Shown here one piece after another: positions 35,343 to 46,050 of a DNA stretch of 64,000 bases (the first letter of the stretch is position 1; each line of letters begins with the position of its first letter). The notes below the pieces were generated by a model. The model was not told the origin of the DNA. It saw nothing but the letters and a program-made list of their open reading frames with translations, and did no database searches. The position numbers and the translations under genes were made by a program. The stretch is from Varanus komodoensis (lineage: Eukaryota; Chordata; Lepidosauria; Squamata; Varanidae): assembly GCF_004798865.1 (NCBI RefSeq), contig NW_025335317.1, positions 23,142,043 to 23,206,042 of the forward strand, in the 5' to 3' direction.

Positions 35343-35515
35343 CTCAGAGGCAGAAGACTGTTTTGCATGGAAAAGGCAAATGGTTCTAGATTCAACCCCT
35401 GTCATCTCTAGGTATTGTTGGGCGAGGCTCTAGTCTGGAAGGTGCCCCCAGCCCTTCTGGAAGACTGTTGAATTCTCCTACACAATGCAGCAAGAAACAT
35501 GGGGATTTGAAGAGA
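35343..35515 (+). mobile_element. tRNA-derived SINE with alanine-tRNA-like head, worn
   Basis: AGCTCAGAGGCAGAAGACTG, then TTTTGCATGG and GGTTCTAGATTCAACCCCTG, parallel the head of the SINE at 23583 (CTCAGTGGTGGAGCACCTGC, then TGCATGCAGAAGG). Body and tail are too diverged to place exactly. Confidence 0.6.
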
Positions 35516-35877
35516 TAGGAGGGGATAGGAATCTTTCTTTCCATGAATTTCCTTTAGTTAATTTATATCAGGATCCAAACCTATTCAGAAAAGCATGTTT
35601 AAATATGCAAGTAAATGATTATTTTTCACACAGTTTTACTTTTTAAGCTGATTAATAAGTAAATAGAATAAATTTGGCTCACAGGTAAACACATGACAAG
35701 AAACCAGAAGTAGACCAATTCACTGACCACTAATTTGAATCAATGGGACGTACATCTAAGTAATTTGATTTGGGTGCTCCAGCCACTCTGAGAGGACTTG
35801 GTCACATACATGGACAAGGCTAAACCTTCCAGGTTTCAGGTCAGAGTCTTATCCTGACTACATACTTTTCCTTACTC
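35516..35877. other. No gene recognised
   Basis: Unassigned. A half copy of the short palindromic motif may lie at 35736-35766 (TCAATGGGACGTACATCTAA). Confidence 0.4.
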
Positions 35878-36001
35878 CAGAGGTAGGAAGCCTGTGGCCC
35901 TCCAGATACTCATGGATTTCAGATGTCATGGGTCATACTGGCTGGGGCTAATGGGAGTTTGAGTCCAGCAACATCTACAGGGCATCAGTTCCCATTTTCT
36001 G
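35878..36001. mobile_element. Palindromic MITE (hAT-like)
   Basis: CAGAGGTAGGAAGCCTGTGG, then CCCTCCAGATACTCATGG, on the left and GTCCAGCAACATCTACAGGG, then CATCAGTTCCC, on the right form the two arms. GGCTGGGGCTAATGGGAGTT lies between them. The flanking octamers match at only about 4 of 8 bases, so the target duplication is not convincing. A partial relative lies at 36905-36995. Confidence 0.65.
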
Positions 36002-36116
36002 CTTTTCATTAAGCTGCACCAGCTTATCATCAACATCAAGAATGTCATCCTACTGCTTGCTTTCACTTGGCCTTCTAAACTTCTGCTCTTTTTTTTCTCT
36101 CATATTTTAGCAAATT

Positions 36117-36240
36117 GGCTTATTTATAGGACACTTTATTAGGTGCTATTTGGCAGAGTAATCAAAAGTGGTTTATAATGATAACAATAAAGCTTAACCA
36201 AAACAAAGTAAAATTAAAAAGTCATAAAAATATCAGATTA
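36117..36240 (-). repeat. L2-type 3' tail fragment, very worn
   Basis: CTTATTTATAGGACACTTTA, followed by AAAGTGGTTTATAATGATAA and an A-rich run, resembles the layout of the minus-strand L2 tails at 4217 and 42716. Weak match. Confidence 0.35.
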
Positions 36241-39200
36241 GAGTCAATGATAGATTGTTTATGGTTGATTACAGGTTAGTCATCATACCATAAACAGTAA
36301 AACATTTCACTCAACAACAGGTTAAGACAGTTAACCTACTAAATTCTGACAAATTACTTGGCCTGTTATCCTGAAGTGAGATAACTTGATTCCATAACTG
36401 CAACTCAAGTACTATCTGCTGTACATATAAAGTAACATTGGGTGTCACAAGGGATCCATCGTGGTCCATCGTGACCATGAACACTTTATCAGTAATGCTG
36501 GCCAACCACCCCCTCTTTTATGTCAATGACTTGCAACATTATACAGAAACCAGTGTTTCAAATGCCTTGAGCCACAGGGGCATGTGTGTTCCTCGTAAGG
36601 GACCTGGTTATATCACCCATTAAGAACTTCTGTAGCCACTTGCAGGAATCTTGCAGAAGATAATCTGAACATGTTTAGTACATCCCTTCATTGATATGAC
36701 AAAAGCGGAGAGAGAAATGAAAGTCATGAATTGTGGTTTAAAAAAACTCAGCAAAACCTTGTTGACTACACACACATGCACAGGAGTGAATGCCACAGCA
36801 CTGAAGGTGTCATAGGGTAAGAGAGGACCTAGCAGGATGGATCCCTAAAATCCACATTGTCCCTCCTGCATTTATTAAGCTGGAAGAGCATGTGCGAAAA
36901 AGCAAGAGGTAGACCAGTCTTCCCCAACCTCGTGTCCTCCAGATTTGTGCGACTACAGTTTCCATCACTCACCAGCCAGTCTAACATTCAGCCCATGCTT
37001 CCTGCCTACCTCTTGCATCTGGTCACCATGGGCCCCAACAAGCTGAATCCACCTATAGATAGATTCTTTCTCCTCCATCCCATTCTCCTGACCCTGAAAG
37101 TAGAGATAGTCCTGTTGCTTCATTCAGTGTGGAACAATTTACATCTACCTCACTGGAATTTCCAAATGCTTAGCAGATCTTCACTTATTCCTGCTGTTAA
37201 TAAATCAGAAGACTATCAATTTGATTTATTTTGGAGAGGCTAAGCATTCTCTCATGTAAATAAGCACCAGAATAAGACTTCCACTACAAAACTTGCCTAT
37301 AAATAGACATTTTCCAAGTAGATCATTTATTGAGAATCTAATTGTATTAGCTACTTGTGTGAACAATAACCCATTTCTCTAGCTTACAGCTTTCATTTAA
37401 TAAACCTGAGATAAAACATATGCATCATACCAAGTGAGTGGGGCATTAGCCGGTAATCCAATTGTGTCAAAAACAAGGCAGACATAAACATTCTCTGCAA
37501 TGACTCCTTCACTGATATAGCTAAATGACTCAGTCAAAACATGACCATTATGAAGACTTTTTTTTTTTTTGCCTTATATCTGCAAAGCAATTGATAAAAG
37601 GGTCCGAAAAATAACAGAAAGGTGGAAAGGACTCAACACTTGCAGTGCCTAATGCTTTATCCTACGATTTCCAAGTCAAAGGTAGGCATGAATGCAGAGG
37701 AAAATCACATATCTGATTTCAATTCTACAAGATCGGACTGCTATTTGAAATAAAGTATGGGAGTATGTGCAGGAGACAAAACTATTAAAAGAAACTATTT
37801 CAATCTCTCCATACATTTTGACACTGGTATACTAATACTGTTAACATATTCCATTATGATCAGAGGAAATACATTAAGGCTGCAATCTTATGCACATTTA
37901 CCTAAGAGTAGGTCCCACTGAACTCAGTGTGGCTTACTTCTGATTAGTAACACACAGGCTTTGTTAGGCCTCTGTATATACATAAGGTGGGAGAGAACAA
38001 ATCTAATGCTGCCTATGAAAATGGCTATTTTATCAATTTTGCTATATTGCTAAAAGTAAACAATGCACTATTGTTTCCCTTAGAATATATCGATCCATTA
38101 GGAACCTATTCCTGTAATTGTACAGTTAAGACATGTCTCATAATTTTTCCATACGTAACAACCTAGAATCATTAATGGAAGATCAGTTGATATTATAGTG
38201 AATATAAACATCCTCTTTCTTTTTTTAGAGCTGGTTAAAATATTTTACTTCCTCCTCTTGCAGATATTGTTTAGATCAGATTAAAGTATCCACTTTTTCA
38301 TCCAGTATGAATGGTGGTTGCAGTTCCTGAACACCTTTTCATGGGAATAAGCACCTTTACACACAATGGAGTTTACTTCCAAATAAATAGGTGTAGGATG
38401 GATCTGCATGAGCTGTGGAAAGTATCACACTCTTCTAAACATCTGCAGTGTTCCTACATATGCTGGGTATTTCCTGATCGTTGTTTAGTTAATTTATTTC
38501 CATAGTGATGCAAAAGGATTATATGCATTTAGGCATCCAGCTTCCTGCCTTGGCTTAAGATCTAAATCTAAACCAGCACAATCTTCTAAATCCAAGTAAA
38601 TGCAGAGCTGATGAACACTAAAAAGGTTCTTGGTTTAGAACTGCATACTTCCACAGAAATCAGTGTGGCTGCCAGGACCTCGGGCGGGATCTAAATTATC
38701 CGCCTATACCAGAAATGGGGACACAGCCATGCAGTTCTGCATTTCAACAGAATTCCTAAATAAGTTGGAGGGCTTCATCACTAGACACCTGCCAAAGCTC
38801 TGTAAGCCATTTGCATGGCTTACCCATGCTATGAAAGGGTACAACCTGGCACAACTTTGACAAATGACTGACAGGTGGTCAACCAGCAGCAGACCTGAGG
38901 TTGAATCCTAGGACCTGGCATGCTGGAATCTATGAATTTGATCTTGTACGTGTGCGTCATTGCTTCCTTCACTGGTTAAGAAAAACATGAACAAATACAG
39001 CATGCCAAAAATGCCTGACAGACTTGTCAAGAGACTGTTATGCTCAGGATTCCAGCAATGACTGATGGAGATGAGGCAGATTTGAAGTGGGCTCTAAAGG
39101 CCCAAAGCAGGCTATGATGTTGCAGCATACTGAAAGCTTTCGCAGTCTAATGGGAAATGGCAGCTGAAGGTAGGGAGACACCATTTCCCCCTAAAACCCT

Positions 39201-39599
39201 CTTTGAATGATGTTATACCATGGAGCACTATCATTCCAGGTGCACTCCAGAATAACTTGAATGCAACTGCCACCGGAAGAGACATTTGAAATGAACAAAT
39301 AACAGAATTGTAGCTCAGGTTGCCAAGATAAGGGGAAACTGGCAATGTCTATTAGCTAAATTAATATGAAAATCAAAATAAATGTTGAAGTTAATGAATA
39401 GCATCTCCTCCCACCCCTTACCACACATACACACGGATACAGTTTGGGTTTTAGATTTTCTCTTTTTCAGCAGTAGCGTAAAGCACAGCCCTTTATTTAC
39501 ATTTATTATAGAGTTTCAATATTGGTGATTTAAACTTGGGCTGGGTCATTTGAACAATTTGAAATATTTTTTTTTTCCTGCATTCATTTAAGAAAAGAA
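36241..39599. other. No gene recognised; MITE scraps
   Basis: 36905-36995 (GACCAGTCTTCCCCAACCTC, then GTGTCCTCCAGATTTG) looks like a MITE arm. 37878-37950 carries the recurring short palindromic motif. The 128-codon frame at 36857-37243 starts through the MITE scrap and shows no domain. The remainder is unassigned. Confidence 0.4.
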
Positions 39600-40330
39600 A
39601 GAGTGAGCAGGAGGGACAGAGCCAACATCAGCCACAATGAGTCAGAGCAAAAGTTCACCCTGCCTGAAGGATACCAGTGTTGGATGCTTCAGGAACTGTC
39701 ACAACCAGGACAGCCTTTGTCCACAGAAGGGTTCTGTGTACTCTTGCAGTATCTAGTAGTGGAGACTTTCAGTCAAGGTGAACCTTGGTTCAGGTACCTT
39801 GGCCAGGATAAGAGGACAGGAAACAAGGTGAGATGCAGGAGACAACGGGAGGCAAATGCAGAAAGGCTTGGGCAAGATGCAGGAGGGCTAGTAGGACTAC
39901 CACAGCTAGTAGGAAAACCTGCATTACTGAGGCAACATGACAAGACAGAATACAGACAGCAAGGCAGGATACAGGTCAGGTAAGAGACAGGTACAATGAT
40001 GCAAGGCAGCATGGTAGGACATGGTACACAGCAGGAACCCAGAGCAGAAAGATCAGAGGATACAGGCCCATCAGTAAACCAGAGGACCTGTGTTGCTGAG
40101 GCAACATAGCAAGACAGACTACACAGCAGGAACCATCAAGCACAACGAAGGTATAACAGGAGCACCTGAGGCTAGTGCTAGAGGCAAGTGCTTGCCAGTT
40201 GCCTCCTCACAGGCAGTGAAAGATGCTCTTCGATTACAAGTGTTGAAGCAGGATTCAGTTGCCAGTGTGATCTGCATCAAGAAATCCAGTTTGTCTTGCC
40301 TTAGCAGGCTGCTAAGTTCCATTCATTAAG
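39600..40330. mobile_element. Purine-rich LTR-like or unknown repeat, degraded
   Basis: A 730-bp A/G-rich stretch of CAGGACAGG and GACAAGACAG-like words contains an internal similarity between 39932-39960 (GAGGCAACATGACAAGACAG) and 40096-40125 (GAGGCAACATAGCAAGACAG). Its minus strand has the C/T-rich texture often seen in Gypsy-type LTRs, like the neighbour at 40495. Ends are not defined and no coding region is seen. Family assignment is tentative. Confidence 0.35.
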
Positions 40331-40494
40331 GCTGGGCTTGCATACATTAGGTTGGTCGTTCTTTAATAGCATCCTGACTTCAAGATTAAAGCAGAACTCT
40401 CACTAATTGTATTGTGTGAGCTCAGCTGAGTGAATATCAGAACTTTAAGTACCCCCTTCCCAGGAAGTCGCAGAAGACTGTTTTCGCTAGCTTG

Positions 40495-41031
40495 TGTCAG
40501 GGCTGGTCTGTGAGCGGCAGCAAGGAGGGGCAGAAGCTGGGTCCAGGGCACATGTTCGAGCTGAGTCCGGAGCTCAGTGCAGGCCAGAAGGTTTGGGACA
40601 AGTCAGCAGATTCAGGCCAAAGGCACAGATGAAAGCAGTCCGGGTTTGGCAGGCACAGAGAGAGAGAACACCGTTCCAAAGTCAGTTTACTGGAGAGATG
40701 TTGATGCCAGGGTTGTAATAGGCTGGAACAAGGCAGGGTCTACTGAGAGGAAAGACAGGAAGAGCAGGAAGGGCACAGGCTGGAATGAGGCAGAAAGAAG
40801 CTGGAGCAGGACTTGAACAAGGCATAGCAAAGCAGGGGCCAGAGCACAAGACGCCACCAGGACATCTGCATTGCCAAGCAAGGAGCAGCAGTGCAGGGAA
40901 GCCTTTTATGCTGCCTTCAGAGTCTCCAGCTGCCCTGCAGAATTACTCCACAGGTGCTCCTTGCAAGGGCCTGCAAAGGCACTCCTGGTTCTGCAAGCAC
41001 TTGCAGAGTTATTCAGGCCCTGATCCTGACA
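40495..41031 (-). mobile_element. Solo-LTR-like fossil, Gypsy-type texture
   Basis: The 537-bp unit has LTR-like ends: TGTCAGG on the left and CCTGACA on the right, i.e. TG...CA with a short inverted repeat. Read on the minus strand, a CATAAAAGG TATA-like box lies about 120 bp in (near 40905), followed by a long C/T-rich stretch, the layout of many Gypsy-type LTRs. No second copy and no internal gag/pol region is present, so it looks like a solo LTR fossil. Flanking pentamers do not give a clean target duplication. Confidence 0.5.
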
Positions 41032-41154
41032 GCTGTGATTGACTCACAAGATTCACCTTAGCTTTGTTAAAGGTTTGTGATTATAAAAACAGAAGGAAAT
41101 GAAGCTAACTTTTCATGTGGTTTCATGTGGCTCTTTCCACTGTGCTCTTTAGAA

Positions 41155-41422
41155 GGCCAGATCCTGAAGATGAAACTCAAATACTTTGGCCACCTAATGA
41201 GAAGGAAGGACTCCCTGGAGAAGAGCCTAATGTGGGAACAATAGATGGCAAAAGAAGAAGGGGGCGGCAGAGGATGAGGTGGTTAGATGGAGTCACTGAA
41301 GCAATTGGTGAGAGCTTAAGTGGACTCCGAGGGATGGTAGAGGACAGGAAGGCCTGGAGGAATGTTGTCCGTGGGGTCGCGATGGGTCGGACATGACTTT
41401 GTGGCTAACAACAACAACTGTT
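41155..41422 (+). mobile_element. BovB (RTE) LINE 3' end
   Basis: GATGAAACTCAAATACTTTG, then GCCACCTAATGAGAAGG, encodes KMKLKYFGHLMRRKDSLEKS, the BovB C-terminus. It is followed by an RRRRGRQRMRWLDG-like stretch in a shifted frame and the 3' end GTCGCGATGGGTCGGACATG, then ACTTTGTGGCTAACAACAAC. The CAA tail is intact. 5'-truncated. Among the strongest taxonomic clues in the window. Confidence 0.93.
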
Positions 41423-42715
41423 GGCTTTGGATACCTGGTTCTCTGGAGACCCATACTATTGAGGACCTATGTGCCATCTTGCTGCTCTGCACAGACAGGT
41501 TTAGACAGTTTTATTGGTTTTGTTTCATAAGCATTGTTTCCAAATTAGTTCTTTTCCTATCTGGCTGTTGCATAGGTACCTTTCCCTTTCCCACTTCTGT
41601 AAATAAGCTTCCCTTCCATCATAATCTAATATTTGAGCTTCATTTCAAATAAGAATTGGCAGTAAGTCCAGAGCTGTCCCCTTGGATACTGCTAGCATTA
41701 AAGGCTTTAGGCTAAAGGCTTTGACACAGAAGCTGATGTTTCAGGCCCTTGTTTTATAAACCTTAAAGCCGTCTTGTAAGGTCTAAGAGTCCCTGTCTCA
41801 GGCTGACTTGGACATATTGCAGTGGCGGCAGTGGTGGCGGAGGTGGTGGTGGTAGTGTACCTTGCTGGGTTGCTGTTCAATTCTGCTGCTTTGCCCATGT
41901 CTGCACAACTAGAAATTAGGGCTAGAGATGCAAAGACTATGCTAGAATCCAGCTGCCTTGCCTTCACTAGCCTTTGTTCTTACATCTGGCTCTGGCCAGG
42001 AAGCAAACTAAGCCAAGATCAAGTCCATGCACGCTTGGAAACCCTAGTGGCTTTCTGTGCAAAGTACACAGGGTGCACAAAGTGCACAATTCTTTTCTCA
42101 TAGTACACAGAGCCTGCAACTCGTGTGCAGAAGCAGAATTCCACTTGCACAATGGGCAGTGTGCATACAAGCCAGCATCATGGACAAACTTGGATGTGCT
42201 TTCTGGTGGACAGCCACTTGTATCAGTGTGTACAGACAGAAAGCAGACCAGAGTCTGGAGATCCAAGCAGAGATTATCTGACAGATCCCCAGCAGTAAAC
42301 TGGATTCCCACACATTGCAAGACAGAGCATCCTCATTCTTCTTTCCACAGTCAGCCTTTGTACATAGAATGGATGGGCGTGCTCTTGTCATTTATCTTAA
42401 GCAACCAAACGGCCCAGGCCAATATTAATGATGTCATGTGCTGTTCAGTCTGGTCTCCATTCATCTTGCTGCAACAACTTGCCTCTTACCTAATTAACTG
42501 CCAGGATTCCTAAATTAGTAAAATCTGAGCTCTTCCTGTTGTTGTTTTAGAGGTCTGGTGAAGTTTTTACTGGTCTGGAAAATTCAGCATACCTTCTTTT
42601 AATATGCTTCCATAGAAAGATGATCCAGGACAGAAGGAATCACAATCTAAGCAAGCACTGCAGCATTTAAAACAATGCAAAATGCCAGCAACAACAGCAA
42701 AAGCCACTCTTTATT
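41423..42715. other. No gene recognised
   Basis: Includes a GGT/GGC-rich patch at 41822-41858 and a GTGCACAAAGTGCACAA-type repeat-rich patch near 42060-42160. Open frames up to 179 codons (41974-42513) overlap frames on the other strand and match no family I know. Confidence 0.4.
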
Positions 42716-42840
42716 AAAGTTATTTATTTATTCAAGTTATTTATAGCCCCTCCTTCAATGTTTCCATTCTGAGGGCAGCCTAGGAAATGAACAAAAATAA
42801 GAACACAAAATGACTTGGATCCGAAGAAGCATAAGCAAAA
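42716..42840 (-). repeat. L2-type 3' tail fragment
   Basis: GTTATTTATTTATTCAAGTT, then ATTTATAGCCCCTCCTTC and a GAGGGCAGCCTAGG block, mirror the AAATAAAT...GGCGGC tail of L2-type LINEs in reverse. Confidence 0.5.
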
Positions 42841-44029
42841 CATGTTTGCTCGTTAGCAGTGTTCCTTGAATGGTTGTACAAGAGCTAGCGGAAGATTTCA
42901 TGCCACAAAGTATCTGGACCTGCGTCATAGTACTCAAAGGGATCACGCAACTGGAAAGCAAACTCTTTCACACTGGAACATGGAGGGTTGTTTGTGGTCT
43001 GGGTTTGGTGACTTAAACTGTGCCTGCTGGTGGCTTTCCAGTGCAGAACGGCTCGAATACTGGACGCTCGGGCTTGCTTTGCAGTGAGGATCAGCTTGTC
43101 CCGGAGTCAGCGGGGCTCCCTGTGCACATCTGAACAGGATCTAAATTCTACGGTGTTAAAAAAGATGGGACGGTGTCCACTATTCACGGGACACGCTGCC
43201 AGTGCATCATTTCCAGAATGGGGTAGGTCTCTGGAGCTAGCAGAAGGAAGCTCTGCTTACCCGTCCTGATCTGGAAAAAAGTGCTTGCACTTGTTTCTGA
43301 AGCAGTGTTTTGAACTGCTAGCTTTGTGCTGCTTGAGTGGTGGATCTTGTTTGTTCAGCAGAGCGAGCAAGGGCAGGGCAGCAGTACTGGACACTGCCTG
43401 TGAAATCCAAGGCCGGAATGCACTGTACAAGCAGATATAGAAGGATTTACACCAATGGAAGAACAGTATCTGAATGTTTTCTCATGCAAGACTCTCCACT
43501 AAGCTGGAAACAATGCTTATGTGAGCAGAGAAGGCTTTTTGCCTGCCAAAGGACAACAGAAACAATTGTAAACAGTTAACATGGAATGAAAAAGGCTAAA
43601 ACAGCAGAGTGGTGAGAAAGAGCAACTTCCCACAGGGATCAGAAACAGATTAACAGTGCAATCCTATTCATGACTGCTATGAAGTTTACTGCAGCCCAAG
43701 AGCCAAACTACAGTGTATACTTAGCACTGAAGGAACATTTTTATTCAGCCACATAACCGTGTGTGTATTCTCATGTGTGCACATGTAATTTCCATTGGGA
43801 ACACGGTGAAGAGAGAAGAGATCAACCTCCCATCCTCATCAGGTTCATAATTCCATCTAATTTCTATGGAAATACAGAGGATGCAGGTACATGCTATGCA
43901 TGTCTCCTTTCTTTTACTATTCTCATGCAATTTTAGGAAAGAGCTTGCATTCAAAAATAAATTGATAAGAAAATAATTTTTAAGAGAAAAGAATCCTGAA
44001 GCCAGCCCTGAACTTACTTACCTACATAG
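42841..44029. other. No gene recognised; small CpG-richer patch
   Basis: 43045-43265 has about a dozen CpG sites (GGCTCGAATACTGGACGCTC, CCCGGAGTCAGCGGGG, TCACGGGACACGC) in an otherwise CpG-poor window. Its open frames have no known domain. 43655-43690 carries the short palindromic motif. Confidence 0.4.
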
Positions 44030-44500
44030 CACTTTTATATACCGTCTCACAGCCACATGGCTTTCTAGACAGTTTGCATAGTAAAAACCAACAAAGCATC
44101 ATAAATAACACAGTTAAAACCACAGTAGCAATAATAAAAATAATGTAACATCATAGGAGGAACACCATGTAATAGTTTAACAACAGATTGGAAATATCTT
44201 AAATATCACAATTAAGAATACTAAGATTTTCATTAAAACATAATTAAAATCAAATTCCATCTAAATTTTGGAGAGCCAGTGTGGTGTAGTGGTTAAGAGC
44301 ATGGACTGGGACTCAGGGGATCCGGGTTCTAGTCCCCGCTCAGCCATGGACCGAAAAATAAATAAATAAATCATCAACAATTAAAATGCTCCTTGAATAA
44401 AAGCATCTTGCTCTGGCACCAGAATATGTGTAAGGTGGCATTTGGCAAACATCTCTGGAAAGTGGATTCCGCAGATGGAGCAGTGGTGGTCGATTCCCAG
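44030..44500 (-). mobile_element. L2-type/L2-tailed repeat, minus strand, carrying a nested SINE
   Basis: It begins on the plus strand with a degraded tail (TATATACCGTCTCACAGCCA, TTTCTAGACAGTTTGCATAG). It continues through an A-rich middle and ends with CTCTGGCACCAGAATATGTG and GGAAAGTGGATTCCGCAGAT, which resemble the matching parts of the copies at 4217-4570 and 54355-54780. A SINE interrupts it at 44270-44371. Confidence 0.5.
44270..44371 (+). mobile_element. Short tRNA-head-only SINE nested in an L2-like repeat
   Basis: GGAGAGCCAGTGTGGTGTAG, then TGGTTAAGAG and a B box in CCGGGTTCTAGTCCCCGCTC, CAGCCATGGACCG, pass directly into AAAAATAAATAAATAAAT. The roughly 120-bp body seen in the copy at 13873 is absent, so this is either an internally deleted copy or a separate short subfamily. 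The head is well preserved, which suggests a fairly recent insertion. Confidence 0.8.
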
Positions 44501-44504
44501 GTGA

Positions 44505-45260
44505 GGCAGTGTGGTCCTAAACCGGTGTCTGGCTGAGGTGATGGGCTGGATGAGGGCCAATAAATTTAAACTTCATCCAGACAAGACAGAGGTTTTGTTG
44601 GTAAGAGGCTCCCATATCCACATGGAAGATACCTGCCCTGTCTTGGGTGAGGTAACATTCCCTCTGCAGGACAGGTTCCAGAGCTTGGGGGTGTTTCTAG
44701 ACTCTGAACTGTCCCTGGGGCACCAAGTTGGCTTAGTGGCCAGGATTACCTTCTGTCAGCTCTGGTTAATTCATCAATTTTGACCATATCTGGATAGGCA
44801 GGACCTAGCAACAGTCATTCAAGCCTTGGTAACCTCTTGTTTGAACTACTGTAATGTGCTCTACATAGGGCTGCCCTTGAAAACAGTCTGGAATTTACCA
44901 TTGATGCAAACTAGAGCAACTAGGCTGCTGACAGGGACTGGTAATACCAAACATATAACACTAGTCCTCTATGAACTAGACTGGTAGCCCACTGAAGTGC
45001 AGGCCTGCTGCAAGGTTTAGGACCTGAATATCTGAAAAAAAAACATGTCTCCATCCATATAAGCCTACCCAGCTCCTAAGATTGTCACCAGAGATCCTGC
45101 TCTGGGAGCCATCTGTAAAAGAAGCTAGGAGGATGGCAACCTGATGCAGGGCCTTCACAGTTGTGGTGCCCCATCTGTGGAATCAACTTCCCATCTATGG
45201 AATCAACTTTCCAGAAGATTCTTGTGCTTATCTTGCTTAGGAAGTGGTAAAAGTCTACAG
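44505..45260 (+). mobile_element. L2-type LINE fragment, reverse transcriptase end and C-terminal domain
   Basis: The open frame encodes CLAEVMGWMRANKFKLHPDK, TEVLLVRGS, FQSLGVFLDSELSLGHQV and FCQLWLIHQF, the L2-type thumb region. It is followed by frame-shifted pieces including SCLNYCNVLYIGLPLKTVWN and TRATRLLTGTGNT. It overlaps in domain content with the start of the copy at 15016 but is older, with several stops. No AAAT tail is visible. Confidence 0.85.
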
Positions 45261-45734
45261 CAAATGTCCTATATTTTATTGAACAAACATCTCCCTGGCA
45301 GCCAGCAGCCTCCTTAGCTTCCCACACTTCAATTAAAACCTGGGAAAAGACATTATGAGGTCATTTTCCCACGTCTTTTTCCAGATCAGGAAGTGCAGGC
45401 AACCTGAGAGACTGCAGAGCAAATGAAAAAAGTGAGAAATAGCAGAGTTCCTAGAAACCCCAAATTTGCAGCTGAATCTGATCCGAAATGTACAAGGTCC
45501 TTATTTTAAGAATGAATCAAATGCTAAACACTGGAATTAAAAAATGTGTTTTGAACTCTGTAGATCATCCCTAAAATGGGTTATATTGGTTTGTGTTTTT
45601 CCAGGGAAGGTTCTTCCTCTATTCTGACAGACTAGTTAAAATGAGCACTGGTAGAAGTGAGAGACAGACAGATCAGCCTCTATCCAGCACATGCCATTTT
45701 CTCTTGCATTCATTCAAAGAGTCCATTCCCCTTA
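45261..45734. other. No gene recognised
   Basis: Unassigned sequence. Confidence 0.4.
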
Positions 45735-46050
45735 GTTTTTACTTTAATTGGCCAGTTATTTAATTTCTTTTTTAAAAATGCAATTTATAAAATTCTTTCC
45801 AAATGGACACATTTCCAAACACATTTTCTCTTGAAGTCTGCATTTCTGAGCACATTTTATCCTAAAAATAAAGTTTGTGTGCATTTTGGAACAATTTCTG
45901 AGCCAAGAGTTGGGTCACAGAATTCAGAGAACTGTGGAATTTGAAAGAGAACCGTCTGCTGCTCACATATTAATCCATGAGGTGCAGAGCAGGTTGGCTT
46001 GTTTTGAAATGCAGACTGAATGAGATCCTGTTTTCTAATATCCAACTAAA
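45735..46050. repeat. Unassigned interspersed repeat, copy B
   Basis: Shares GAGCCAAGAGTTGGGTCACA, GAATTCAGAGAACTGTGGAA, TTTGAAAGAGAACCGT and ATATTAATCCATGAGG with copy A at 28018-28310, in the same orientation. An open frame of 95 codons covers part of it but looks like chance in AT-rich DNA. Confidence 0.55.

Noticed and set aside
41974-42513. A 179-codon open frame
   Set aside because: Cysteine- and histidine-rich chance translation of a GTGCACAA-type repetitive patch. The opposite strand is also open over much of it, and no domain is recognised.
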